NCBI GenBank assembly: GCA_964057225.1
Contig: OZ059895.1
Span: forward strand, 12,524,001-12,588,000
Direction: 5' to 3'
Source: Auanema rhodensis
Lineage: Eukaryota; Nematoda; Chromadorea; Rhabditida; Rhabditidae
Length of the DNA: 64,000 bases
Shown here: positions 34,886 to 46,313 of the stretch, in pieces
How positions within the stretch are numbered: the first letter of the stretch is position 1
How the letters are laid out: each line of letters opens with the position of its first letter
Notes under the pieces: model-generated
Told to the model about the DNA's origin: nothing
Seen by the model: the letters and a program-made list of their open reading frames with translations, nothing else
The model's database searches: none
Program-made: the position numbers and the translations under genes

Positions 34886-37800
34886 CGATGATTGCTCCAA
34901 TAATTGCTAGTGTCCTTAGTATCCATGCTGTAATTGATTCTCCTATGTATCCAAAGAAATTTGTGATTTGTTTCTCCGCGTTGTTTGATATGTTATCTGC
35001 TATCATTAATGTCGTTCCAACTGTTCCTCCTATAATTCCTATTGGATTCAGACTGGATAGTCCAGAGTTTTTGAAGACTGGTTTCAATTTTCCTGGCATA
35101 GTTGCTTGTAAAGATGCTAGGCTAGAGCCGTAGGAAATAGCCAGTGCCATTGGAAATGTTGACTCCGTGAGGTTTGAAAATATGTTGGAATTGTTAAACT
35201 TAATGTGATCAATTTTTACAGATGTGAGTTCATCCGAAAATGAGAAGTTAGTCACATTCAATGTTGAATTATCTTTCATCCATTGATTGTTTTCTCTGTA
35301 GGGATCTGATGTAGCCATATCGCATGCTATGATGTGGGCAAATGGTGTTAAATCTCTTGATCCTGGTGTGATGAAGAGTTTTCCGTGATGTTCCGTGTCT
35401 ACCGGTGTCTCCAGGTAACATTTATCGTCTCGTTTGTGATCCGAGTATACACGTGTTACTTGTACAGGGGTGCATGGCATGACGTAAATAAGATGTTCTC
35501 CAACAAACTTTGCTGAAATATCCTGTCGACGAAGCATAGTGCGAATTCCTATAGTCGGATTAATCTGCAGGATTGCCCACCAGGTAAGTAGCTGCTTATT
35601 TTGCATTCTGCATACGTTTTTCTTTGTTATTTGGAAAGATTGTAAGATTTCCTCCTCTAGTTTTGACGTAGAGTATTGGAGGTGGGACCTTGTATCTTGT
35701 TGGCGTAGTTGATCGTCGTATTTTTGAATGATATCTGCTCGTGTTCGTAGGAAATTGAGGTGTGCTTGTGATCCAGTGTGAGATTTGATTTCCTCAATCG
35801 GTTGGGTCGTTGTTGCTCGCTTTGTAGTAGTCCGAGTTGTTGGAAGTGTCCTAGTAGATTCCCTGCGGGATGTGGTGGTGAGAGGACGTGGTGGTGGAGT
35901 TACTGGAGTTGTTGTACTCTGGTAATAGTAATATCTCCTTGGTGTAGTTGTAGGTTGAGGTGGAGACGTCCGATGAGTAGTAGTTGTCGGGGCAGTTGAT
36001 GTGGTAGTCGATGTAGTGGTTGTGGTGGTTGTAGTAGTGGTCGTTGTGGGGCTAGCACCAGGTGACTCAATGAGCTGAAGATATGCTTGTTGAAATAATT
36101 TGCTGTCTTCATCCGTGATAGGTCTGATTGTAGGTTGATTTTTGGGCAACCCATAATTTTGTGCGTGTCCGTTGAAGATGAGGGTATAGTTGGGAAAGAC
36201 GATTGCTGACGAATTTGCCTGTTTTGTGAGATCTGCCCATTTCTTATTTTCTGTCTCTCTTTGTTCTTTTGATATCCGAGTTAGACGATTGTTTTGCTCT
36301 AGATAATCAAGAAACTCCTGTATTTGATCCATCTGGGTGTAGAACTGTGTGTCAGTGCGTGATCTAGGCAGTTTTGTCATCCTGGGTGGGTACAGTTGGT
36401 ACAGATAGTCCTCCATTGATGGAATAGTCTCTCCTATTGCCAGAGTGGTAGGTGTGTGAGCTATTTCAATTGCTATTTGTCTTGCTCGGTCGAGATAATC
36501 GCCTTCGTAGTTGAGTAGACGTGTGGCAAAGTCGCTGATAGTGATTTGCTTGCTGAGTTTTGCCGTGATCTCTGATGGCAGTAGGTGTTCGATGGCAATT
36601 TTCGTAGAAAGTCGAATCTCAGCTTCTGCAAGTGTGTGCAGGATAACCATGTTGATGTCAGTGTAGTTGTGCCATAAGAGTCGGTTCTTCAGTTTTGATG
36701 AATCTAGTTGAAGGAATTTGATGAAACCTATGTGTACGCTAGATGTCTTGAGATATTCCATAAGGTTATAAGCGTTGTCCAGTCTTTTCCTATTTCGATA
36801 TGTCTGGTACATAGGTAGTATACCTGTAGAACTGTCTGTGAGGCGAAGTGATTTGTAGATAGTGATATTGAAGAATCTCGTAGGATATTCTTGGGGTGCC
36901 ATCCTCTTTTGACGTCGGTGTGTTTTTAAGTCCTTGATGGAAATGTACGTACCACTATCAGTTGAGTAGATGCTTGTATTCATACATCTTGTAGCTGTAG
37001 GGTCTGGCGTGTTGTTTTTGAGAATGAATGCTCCTTGTATTTCCGAGATTAATACAGTATCATTGTTGATTAGTGCTTCGAATTTCCCTAATGTCGTGTA
37101 GTCGCAATTTCGATGATCATTGGGTGGGATCCATGTGATAACTGCGTTGGTGGTGTTGCATACTCCTTGTTGCTTAGTGCATCCTTCAGTGTTGATGAAT
37201 AAGTCGGAGATTATAGTGTCATCGTGTAGGCTAGTCATCATTCCTCTTTCTAAGGTGAATCTTGACTTGGTTGTGCAAGAGGATGCCCAAAACGATTTTG
37301 ATTGTGTACTAGATGGCATAGGGGCTTTGAATAGTCCTGGTGCTTCGCGATTGAGGTCGTTATCCATGTGTCGTCTTTCTTGAATGGCTGTTTGGCATTC
37401 TTGTGGAGTGGCTGGTTCTATTCGGAGTAATGTAACGTTATTTTCCCTGATGAAGAATAAGTCGTGGGCGCACGTTTTATAGATTTCCTTGGCGCATTTC
37501 CATGCTTCCCATTCCTTGTAATTCATAATTTCTGCGAATAGTTCCACTGTTTTTATCTCGACTCCGTCCTTGTGTGCATAGTCTGAGCAGGTGGTTGGGC
37601 GAGGTGGTTCGAGGAAAATGCCTCCTCGTTTGCCAATGCAGAGTTGATAGGTGTTATCTGCCTGGCAAGGTATCATAGATAGGGCGATGACGGATAAGAA
37701 TAGCGGTATGAACGGAAGTGTCTTCTTTGTTTTGACTGTTTCCTTTTCTACTTTGTTAACGTGAAAACGGACGCTGGGGCTTCTTGTGCGATCTCTGTGC

Positions 37801-39377
37801 CTGTTATGTGGTCCATATGAAGTGCTGCGATTTCGTTGTTGAAATCCGCGATCAGGACAGTTTCCGCGGTTGTATCGGTCGTTTCCTCTGTGCTCCTGTC
37901 GATCGTTCCTTCTGCTATCATATCGATCGTTTCCTCTGCTGTTGTATCGATCATTGTATCTATCGTACCGTTGGGGGCTACGATAATTGTTGTATCCTCG
38001 TTGATATCCATTGTTTCTGTTATCCTGTCTGAAGTTGTGACGGTTATTTTGTCGATCCTCTTGGTATCTTGGTGAGCGGTATCCTCCTCTTCTTTGATTC
38101 CATTGCTCTTGTGGGTGTTGTGGTCTTGATTGATTTCCATAGAATGTTCTTGATTGGTGTGTTTGTGATCCGTCATAGATTTTCTCCTGTTGTGATGCTC
38201 TCATGTGGTTTATGAGACCGTTATTAATCTCTAGTTGTTCCACGTCTTTAATCAAGTTGTTGACCAAGAGCGAAGGATCCTCGTCAGCTTCCACAGTTTC
38301 GGCAATAGTCACGGCTGCATCAAAGGTGATAGGGCTGCGGTTATTGACATGTGTTCTTAAAGTCTTTCGTAGTCCTCCTAAGAATGAAACTCGTAGTATT
38401 CTTTCATCGGCTGTCGAGTCCATGTTGCATGATTCGTAGGCAAGGTTTCTGCAGCGTTGAGCGAAATTTTGTACCGTTTTGTGCTCTCCTTGTTTCAAAT
38501 GAGTGAGTTTTGTGAATGCTGCATCTCTCTTTTCTGGAGGTTGTAATTTCTCCGATAGTATGCGTTTGACGTGGTTCCATCCCAGGCGTAAGTCTTCTGC
38601 TGGTATAGTTCGAAGAGCTTCAGCGGCTCTATCCGTTCCGAGAAGTAGATAGAGATGGGAAAGTCTCTCGGCAATAGGGACTTGAAGGGCATCGAAATAT
38701 CCTTCTAGTCTTTGCATGTAGAGGTTGAATGGAACCGATCCATCATAAAGCGTAGGTTTGTGATGGCGAATAGAAACGTTGTGGGCTCTTGCAATAGGAG
38801 AGTTGTCTTGCTCCATCTGCTCTGCCATTTGAGGGCGACTTCTCTGCTCTGTAACATTCGAAGTCAAATTTACGTTATTGTCTGACGAAGAAGAGACAGG
38901 AGACAGAGAGTGCCCGTGCAAAGATTGATCAGTGGAAGAGGGAGAGTTTCTAGGAATAGGAGAGGTGAGGATTTCCGCATTTGCGGTTTGAACAAGGCGT
39001 TGAGGAGAAGTGTGATTTGGAGGACAAGTGTTAGTGCCGGTATTAACAACTGTTTTTGGAGAGTGAGAAGAGCGTTCGGGCGTAGATTTACTGGATGATG
39101 CTTTATTCTTATTCAAGCTAATTGCATGCCTAGTAGTTTTAATAGCAGTAGTATAAAGTTTCTTAGCAGTTAGCGGTGTACCCGGAATAGGGGGTAATTT
39201 CTTTGATTTCGCGTTCGTTTTCGGATATTTCGCATCTGGTCGGAATGCATCCGGTGGTCCTCTTTTTCTTTGGTTTCTATGCAGTGCTGCTTCCACTGTC
39301 TGAGTTTTCTCTGCGCTATTCGTAGCATTTTGGGCAATATTTCCCGGCGGAGGGTTTTGATTCGCTGCGTCAGCCAT
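34875..39377 (-). pseudogene. Gag-Env fusion frame, 3'-truncated (part B)
   Basis: 1500 codons in one uninterrupted frame: Gag (residues ~1-522, identical to the part A Gag) runs directly into the envelope-like glycoprotein. The signal-like segment, RRQKR site, Thr-rich stretch and the first half of the transmembrane helix are all present. The fusion results from 8 extra bp (about 37805-37812) relative to part A. The frame ends at 34875, three codons after leaving homologous sequence, so the protease and pol are lost. If this is the ancestral state, Gag, Env and Pol would be one polyprotein; if not, the 8 bp are an insertion. The ATG is 14 nt after the same acceptor-like site as in A. Confidence 0.82.
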
Positions 39378-39990
39378 CTTTGTTGGTTTCCTGGAAGGAA
39401 ATTATTAACCAACGAAGACTGAGCTTATATTATACAAAACGTAAGAGACAATATGGGGTTGGTATGCGCGACTCCTGTTCCTGTCAGGGGGCCAGCCTGC
39501 AGCGGGTCTCTAGTTGGAGAATAGCCTGGTCAGGTTCATACACGAGTCCGCAACTACGTGTGACCTTTAGCAAAGGACCAAGTTCTTATCTCTCGAAGAG
39601 GCATGAGATATGAGACAGTGGTCTGTGTATTGCTCCTTTTCAGTCATGGACAAGATCAGGTACACAGGCTTCTCATACTCACTTTTCCAGACTTCTCTTA
39701 CCTAAGCAAACCCCCAAAAGACGTTCCCTTTTAACGTTACTTCTGTTCCCCTGGGTCTTGCTAGGTGGGACCACTCAACTTCAAAATATTCTTTAATTCT
39801 CATATGGGACCAAAAAGGGTTAATTTCAAATGATTGCGCGTCTTATATCAAAAAGTGTACGCCTCCGCGCGATGTCCCGAGAATGTCTGGTATTGTTTCT
39901 TACGGGGCTTTCTCATAAAAATGCGTTAGATATCAAGAATAGTGGTTTTGTTTATGAATCAATGTTTTCAGAATGATTTATGAATAGATA
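34886..39990 (-). mobile_element. Part B: inverted copy of gypsy leader-gag-env
   Basis: Reverse complement of A 24817-29913, 8 bp longer. It begins in the env transmembrane region and ends within the 5' leader; LTR, protease and pol are absent. Both junctions are abrupt. Almost no other differences are visible from A (e.g. H1034N and N214I in env), so the copy is recent. Confidence 0.93.
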
Positions 39991-40028
39991 ACAAATGTTT
40001 GGTCGTAAGCGAAAAAATCTGATATTCA
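39991..40028. other. 5S-array fragments at the B/C junction
   Basis: acaaatgttt matches a + strand spacer piece. The following ggtcgtaagcgaaaaaatctgatattca is spacer plus the 5S start in the minus orientation, as at 60790-60820. Part C begins with aacgaggatcgc right after. This shows array DNA was captured between two element fragments. Confidence 0.8.
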
Positions 40029-43000
40029 ACGAGGATCGCAATATTGGACTTTTCAAAGGACCAGTGGAACATAGCATCCCGATCATCGAAGGAAAAGTTC
40101 CATCTTTCAAGATCACGTACAGAATACCTCTATCACAACAAGAAGAAGTAGAAAAACAAGTGGAGGAAATGTTAGAACAAGGAATAATTGAGCCATCTTT
40201 TTCTATGACTACCAGTCCCGTAATATTGGTCAAGAAAAAGGATAAAACGTACAGATTTGTGACTGATTTTCGAGCACTCAACGCAATAACGCAAAAACAA
40301 ATCTACGTTATATCTAACATTCAAGACATTTTGGACCTAGCAGCCAGAGCGCGTATCCTCAGTAACTTTGATCTAGTATCTGGATTCTTTCAAATCCCTC
40401 TTAGATCAGAAGATAGACACCTCACCGCATTCACTACTACGAGCGGAACTTATCAATACTGCAGAATGCCGATGGGACTCTGCGGAGCTCCACACACATT
40501 CCAAAATGCTGTACGATATTTACAACAACACGTACGATGCAAGCTCTTCGTCTATCTCGACGATCTACTTCTCATATCGGAATCAACGACGAAACATTTA
40601 CAAGATATCGACGAAGTACTGAACGCATCAGCAGAGCTAGGATTAAAAATCAAGCTTAAGAAATGTACCTTTGGACAACAAGAAGTCAAATTCCTAGGAT
40701 TCATTGTTGGACACGAAGGAATAAAACCAGACCCTCAGAAAGTAAAAGCAATCCAAGATTATCCAAGACCGAAATCAATAACAGGAGTTCGAGCATTTAT
40801 GGGAGTTGTGAACTACTTTCGCAGATTTATTAGAAATGCCGCAGGCATTGCGTCACCACTTTATGAGCTCACGAAAAAGGATACAGCTTTCAAATGGGGA
40901 GATGCAGAAGAACAAGCATTTCAACAACTTAAACAGATACTCTGTCAAGCTCCTGTACTACAAGCACCTATAGCAAAACGACCTTACGTCATTGAAAGCG
41001 ACGGAAGTATAATTGCAGTTGGCGCAGTACTATTACAGGCTAAAGACGACAAGGAACCACTTCACCCAATTGCATTTGCCAGCCGAAAACTGAACAAAGC
41101 CGAACGGAATTACCCGCCAATTGAAATCGAAGCCCTAGCACTCACTTTCGCAGTACATCAATTTAGGACTTACATACTAGGCACACCAATAAGAATCATC
41201 ACCGATCACAGGCCTCTTACTAGCCTCATGACAAGAAAAGATCTTATTGGCAGGCTAGCAAAATTTCAAATCGTATTACAAGAATACGACATCGAGATAG
41301 TGTATCGCCCAGGACGTCTTAACAGCGTCTGTGATGCACTTTCACGATATTTTGAAGACGAAGTCAACGAAGCCAAGGAAAGAAAGAAGAAACCAAAAGA
41401 AACTCCTACACACAAAATCTCGACTATTTCAACTATTACGGACCTTCGGACCATTCAAGGCAATACAGAATGGATCATGGAAACAAAAGAAAAGATTCGG
41501 AACAAAACAGCAGGAAGGCAACTAATGGATCGATATATCGTTGTGAACGACGCTCTGTATGCAAAACCCAAAACAGCTTTACAAACTCCGCGAGCCATTC
41601 TACCAAACGATCCAGCAATCACAATACCAATTATAGAAAAATTTCATAGAGACCCAATTCTCGGAGCGCATCTAGGAATCAATAAGACTCAAGATTCCAT
41701 TTTGCGGCGGTATACTTGGACCGGAATACAGGACGACATCACAAAATACGTCAACAGATGTCTCGACTGTGCAAAGAGGAAAAACAACCCACACGAAGCC
41801 ACTGTCGAGCCAATGAGAAATTTTCCAACAGTAACCCATCCATGGGAAAGGGTTCACATGGATATACTTGGACCACTACCTCGGACCGCAAATGATAAAA
41901 GATACATTTTATCAATACAAGACGCTTTTTCAAAATGGATCATAGCGATACCGCTCATTCGTCAAACATCAGAAGAAATAATAGCGGCTATTAAAACACA
42001 CTTGTTTTATGTTTTTGGACCCCCCAAGAAAATCATCACAGACAATGGAGCAAATTTTGTTTCAAAGGAATTCAAAAACATGTGTGATGATCTTGGATCG
42101 GAACATCACACAACTATGCCATACTACAAAAACGCAAATGGTCAAGTGGAACGGCTACACAGAACACTGGAAGAAGCATTAACTTCCTACGTTAATGACG
42201 ATCAAGACAATTGGGATATCATTCTACCAAATATTGTTTTTACGATGAATCGACTACCAAACGCTACTACTCGCACACCACCCTACGATTGTCTGTTTGG
42301 ACAAACAGCTCGGTTACCAATAGATAAGGACTTAGAAACCCCAGGAGCCACAATCAAGAACGCCCCGGACTTACACGAGAAGATTCATGAAAGGATAGAG
42401 TTGAATAATGAAAGAATGAAGAAGAAATACGACAAAAATCACAGGACGCAGGAAAGAGAGATCTTCGTGGAAAATAGAGCACTCGTCAAGCGAGCAAAGC
42501 CAGCAAATAAATTACAAACAACAAGCGATGGACCATATATAATCAAGGAAATAAACGGAAATAACGTAATATTAGCAGATAGCGAAGGGAATACGATTAT
42601 AGCTCACAAGAATAATATAAGATACTTTCCACCCGACGATAACAACGTCGAAGAAAGCGAGCACAACAGAAACGACTCCGCACCCGCCATTTATAGCGAC
42701 GGCTCACAGCAGGATACGGAAAATACGCGCGCTAAAAATAGCACGCCCACCACAACATCAATCTCTGATTCAGAAATCGACAACGAGGACGAATTCTACG
42801 AACAAAGCCGACCTTCAATAACACCACAAGAAACAATAGCACCACAGGAAATTACGCGGGAAACACAACAGGACAATTATCAAGCAGAAACCGGACCGAA
42901 TACGGCAGACAAGTCAGCTACGGACAAGGACGAAAACAACTTATTTCAACAACTTGTCGATAAAATTGGAGAAGAAACAAGGCAAGAGCTCTATGAAGAA

Positions 43001-43258
43001 AGACGTAAAGAGATACCCACAACCAAAAGATGGAGCTCAGCCCTCAAGTTGGCACTTGGAATAGAAGACAAAAATCCTATAACCGCTCCAAAACCATTCC
43101 ACGTACCAATAAGGTACAACAGCGTGATACCCACCTTAGAGTCTAAAAACAGGCTCACACGCTCTCAGATACCTGATGCTCATTTCGATTCTCCAAAAAC
43201 ACCGGTTGTACGAAAGAAACGACCTTCAACAGTGATTGGAGCAACAACAACCATTTAA
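39995..43258 (+). pseudogene. pol: Pol copy lacking its N-terminus (part C)
   Basis: 1087 codons. The first ~11 are translated from captured 5S-array sequence and are not native; homology begins at residue 12, equal to residue 124 of the part A pol. The RT (YLDD at 187-190), RNase H, HHCC finger, D,D35E integrase core and GPY module are all present with intact catalytic residues. The protease and the RT N-terminal connection are gone, so it cannot be made as a normal Gag-Pol product. It is followed by an intact ORF3 and the 3' LTR. Confidence 0.88.
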
Positions 43259-43427
43259 TCAAAAATAGAAACTTTTCGGGAAAATAACTTTATTCATTAA
43301 TTTTTTTTTATTAATTTATAATAATTCATTCTATCTGCTACCCAAACAACAAAAACAATGTTTTCCCCAATCATCAATCTTAATATCTATGTATCACAAA
43401 ATATATACTTACCTATTTGTTTCACCC

Positions 43428-43435
43428 TATATAAG
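43428..43435 (+). promoter_or_regulatory. Internal TATA box upstream of ORF3 (part C)
   Basis: tatataag, 51 nt before the ORF3 ATG at 43479; identical in A. It would permit an ORF3 mRNA independent of the LTR. Confidence 0.5.
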
Positions 43436-43478
43436 CTCAAAATTCACCTCAAGCAGAAAAACTCCCAGCACCACAAGA

Positions 43479-44114
43479 ATGGCACTCGTCTTCCCTCCAC
43501 CAGCCTGCGAGACACCTATCGCGATGATCAAGGAAAAGTGGATCAAGATTCATTCGCTCCAGATAGAACTACAACAACTGGAGACAACAAACAACAGGAC
43601 TAAAAAGATAAGAATTCTCCAATCATTTTCGGAGAATTTAGCCAGAGTTACTCTATTAATAGAGACTCTGGAAAGGTTACAATGTTCATGTAACAATGAT
43701 GAAGAAGAGATGGCCAAAATGGCGCAAAACTGGTCCGAGGCCACTGCCCGCACCAAAGCCACCATCAACAAACTACGCGAAGATCTAGGCTATCCAGCCT
43801 CCAAAAATGTAGCTAGCGCGGATCTCATCCCAAGATGGGCCGCGGAAGAGATCCACAAGAGCTGGACAGAAGAAAGTATGATGGAATCGACCAACCAGTC
43901 GATTAGGAAGGCGGGAGACCTGATCAGCCAGGCCTTAAGGATACTAATGGCGACGCGCGCCACCACTCCGGACCAGAAAAGAAAGAAAATGATGATAGCA
44001 GGCCAGGCGACGGAACTGCTAACAGACGTCAGCCTGTTCCACATATGGACGGTCGCCGACCGGCAACCCGCGACCGACTTCCAGCTGGGACAAATCGAGG
44101 AGGAAGAAGGATAA
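43479..44114 (+). CDS. ORF3, accessory protein of gypsy-like element (unknown function)
   Basis: 211 residues from MALVFPPP; the frame is open 30 codons further upstream, but the TATA box and the ATG context (caagaatgg) favour this start. The protein is predicted mostly helical and rich in Glu, Lys, Arg, Gln and Thr. It has heptad-like stretches at ~20-70, a CSC motif near residue 70, and an acidic end (EEEEG). There is no signal peptide or transmembrane segment. I recognise no family. It sits where complex retroviruses carry regulatory genes (after pol, before the 3' LTR), and a private TATA box adds to that parallel. Calling it a transactivator would be speculation. Homologous over 119 codons to the truncated copy at 34529. 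Confidence 0.7.
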   Translation: MALVFPPPACETPIAMIKEKWIKIHSLQIELQQLETTNNRTKKIRILQSFSENLARVTLLIETLERLQCSCNNDEEEMAKMAQNWSEATARTKATINKLREDLGYPASKNVASADLIPRWAAEEIHKSWTEESMMESTNQSIRKAGDLISQALRILMATRATTPDQKRKKMMIAGQATELLTDVSLFHIWTVADRQPATDFQLGQIEEEEG

Positions 44115-44343
44115 CAGCTGCACGAGGTGAATTCATAGTTTTTCTTTTCTTCTCTTTTCTTTTCTTTTCTTTTTCTTTTTATATTGTTTTCATTTTTTTT
44201 AATATTATTCCTATTACACTATTATTCCTATTCTAGTATTCTAATTCTAATTCATTTATATATATAATTTTCTCTTTTGTTTCTTTTTCTTAAAAGGTCT
44301 AATTTCTTATAGCTGAGGTCAGCTACTTTTTCAATATAAGGCA
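44115..44343 (+). other. Region between ORF3 and 3' LTR
   Basis: Contains a long pyrimidine tract, mainly (CTTTT)n, at 44139-44180, AT-rich sequence, and a perfect small palindrome (tagctga-gg-tcagcta) near 44311. No ORF. No polypurine tract is seen directly before the LTR, where plus-strand priming would be expected. Confidence 0.6.
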
Positions 44344-44682
44344 TGTTCCATACGTGTCTTATAAAGAAGGCGGTTGACAACGTCAACCGACTTTTGGTTA
44401 ATAGAATTCAATAAGAAACTAGACCTGAACTACTTTTTGTATAAATTTAATTATATTTGTAATTAATATTTTGCTATATAAACCCCTGAGAAAGCAACTA
44501 GGTTGGCTTTCTCATAACATGTAGTTTCATTTATTTGATTATTGTATTTTGCTTTTATAATTGTATTTCCATATTCTGAATAAACTTCTTTTTCTCTACT
44601 CTCTGTTACTTTTACAATGGCATTCACACTATTAAAGTCCATATGGTTACCTAGCCGGAACCCTAGGAACCAATATGGAACG
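44344..44682 (+). repeat. Gypsy-like element 3' LTR (339 bp)
   Basis: Matches the 5' LTR over its full length with three substitutions, which suggests recent insertion. It ends atggaacg, followed by the ctaa target duplication and resumed spacer sequence. Confidence 0.92.
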
Positions 44683-44686
44683 CTAA
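44683..44686. other. Target site duplication, right copy (ctaa)
   Basis: Right-hand partner of the ctaa at 23954-23957; the interrupted spacer module continues after it. Confidence 0.85.
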
Positions 44687-44751
44687 CATGAAATTGGAAA
44701 AAAAACAATAACGAGGATAAGTATGTAAATCATTGAATATCAGGTATTTTC
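44687..44751 (+). repeat. Resumed 5S spacer fragment
   Basis: Continuation of the spacer module split by the gypsy-like insertion; leads into the interrupted 5S gene. Confidence 0.85.
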
Positions 44752-44848
44752 GCTTACGACCATACCACGTTGAAAGTACGCCATCCCGTCCGATCTGGCA
44801 AGTCAAGCAACGTTGGGCCCGGTTAGTACTTGGATCGGAGACGGCTTG
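44752..44848 (+). pseudogene. 5S rRNA gene truncated at nt 97
   Basis: Canonical 5S nt 1-97, including boxes A and C, then abruptly the terminal sequence of the Pao element (cttg then tttggac). The 3' helix and terminator are lost. Confidence 0.9.
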
Positions 44849-45250
44849 TTTGGACTATGAATCCAATAGTTATTCCAGGGGAATAGTTGTAGTATTACAC
44901 GTTCGACGTGATACAGGAGTTAATACCGTTTAGGAGTATTAACGGAGGCTGATACTCGAAGAGAGTATTATCAGGGTTGAACTTCGCAGATTTGAGTTTA
45001 AAAGGTTTATTAAATAAAGATGGTACAGTGGTAGAAAAGTTAGATTCGAAAGTGAAGGTTTCTTGGGTTTATATATGATTTAGCTTAAGGGTGATATTTG
45101 ATATTTGAATAGAAAGGTCACGTTAATGTAAACTATAGAGGTGATAAAAGTTCAACATTCTTTGAGAATGTTGCGCAATAGGTTAATGATACAATTATTC
45201 GGTTAATAGATAATGGTTTAGTATTTCAGAAGAGTTATGTTTATATTGTA
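44849..45250 (-). repeat. Pao element 3' LTR (P1); inner end not determined
   Basis: The outer end is fixed at 44849 by the 5S junction. On the minus strand it contains a TATA-like tatata (45070-45075) and an aataaa signal (45006-45011) in U3-R order. The inner boundary cannot be set, because the shared LTR is followed by the same env sequence in P2; 45250 is only an upper estimate set by the env stop. A perfect small inverted repeat (aacattct-ttg-agaatgtt) lies at 45154-45172. Confidence 0.65.
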
Positions 45251-45272
45251 AATCATTATATTTTGTTAATAG

Positions 45273-46313
45273 TCAGGCATTTGCCGACATTGCCGGGCGA
45301 GGGTTGCGCTTTGAATTTTTCAAACAGCAATAAGAGAGGATAGCTGGTAGAAGGAAAGGAGCGAGAAAGGAGAGGGCTGTGTATAAGATATATGAACATG
45401 CTGTGACTGCAGCTACGACGGGTACGATCCATTTCCAATTATTCTGGATCACTTCTATTAGAGGTTCCAAGTTGGGGAGATTCCAAGAGAGTCCAGATGT
45501 TCCATTATGTAGTTTGATCAGTTCTTCTGAAATTGTAGTGTCACTTATGTAGTGTAATCTGGTACTTAGCTGGATAAATTGCTTTGTTGCTCTTCCGCAT
45601 GTTAGAGTACAATTTTCTTGTACTTTGGGTTCATTGAAGTATAGTTTTATCGTTGTGGCGGGATTTTTGTCGGAGCATCGAATTATAGTAGAAAAGGAAT
45701 CGCAGTTCAGTATTGCATTTAACTCGTCCTTTGTTTCACATGTCATGTTTAGCGTTGTTCCTTCTCTGCATTTATAACATCCTGTTATCATTTGAAAATC
45801 TGAAAAACAAGGATGTCTATTAGTGTATAGACTTTCGATGCTAAATTGCGGGTTTTGCATTGTGAGCGTTGATTCTTCCATTTTTGATAGAACTGTTATA
45901 GTTCCTGCTTCTTTTGTTATCCTATAATTCGTATTAATTTTTGGAAGCTCATATTTTTTCAGTTCTCTTTGCGTCGCTGAATCGCAATTGCAAGAGAGCT
46001 GTGCTGCGGCCCCCAAACATGGGCAAGGCTTTCTTATGTGGCATGCATTAAACTTATCTGCCGCCATTCTTGCATTGCTGCATATAACAGCTGGTTTTAT
46101 TTGCTCCGTTATCATGTAGTTGTTCGTCTCAGATGTTAAAAAATTTTGTTGTACAGTTCCGTTGTTGCTTTTGCTGTGACTGACGAAATCTGTAATGATA
46201 TTCCGTGAAACTCGTATTTTCGGTAGGGCTGTAGCAAAATGTCGTATTTTTGAGTGTTGTTGAGGTATATGATCGTTAATTTTGCTTGCACTTCTTGCTT
46301 CCATTGTATGCAT
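45273..46313 (-). pseudogene. env: Gc-like glycoprotein, C-terminal part in -1 frame (P1)
   Basis: 346 codons. The first ~57 overlap the preceding frame and are not believed; the protein most likely enters at the A-run 46138-46143. Cysteine-rich (CxC pairs, GCYKC motif) as in the second half of phlebovirus-type fusion glycoproteins. It is followed by a hydrophobic anchor (~298-332) and a short basic tail. The same break exists in P2. It is either a programmed -1 shift at T6 next to the stop, or an inherited 1-nt lesion. Confidence 0.75.

Larger units (their letters stand above)
23958..44682 (+). mobile_element. Composite Ty3/gypsy-like env-bearing LTR retrotransposon
   Basis: Bounded by two 339-bp LTRs and a 4-bp target duplication (ctaa) inside a 5S spacer module. 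The interior is rearranged into three parts. Part A (+, 24297-34885) runs from the primer-binding site through gag, env, protease, RT/RNase H/integrase and part of ORF3. Part B (minus, 34886-39990) is an inverted copy of A 24817-29913. Part C (+, 40029-44343) copies A from 31079 (offset 8950) and continues to the 3' LTR. The lineage is Ty3/gypsy (Metaviridae) from the YLDD RT, gypsy-type RNase H, D,D35E integrase and GPY module. No single full-length intact copy is present. Confidence 0.9.

Noticed and set aside
39995..40030. Start of the part C pol at 39995 as a genuine N-terminus
   Set aside because: The first 11 codons are captured 5S-array sequence; homology to pol begins only afterwards.
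46136..46313. Met at 46313 as start of a separate env protein
   Set aside because: The first ~57 codons overlap the upstream Gc frame and show no signal peptide; entry by frame change at the T-run is more plausible.
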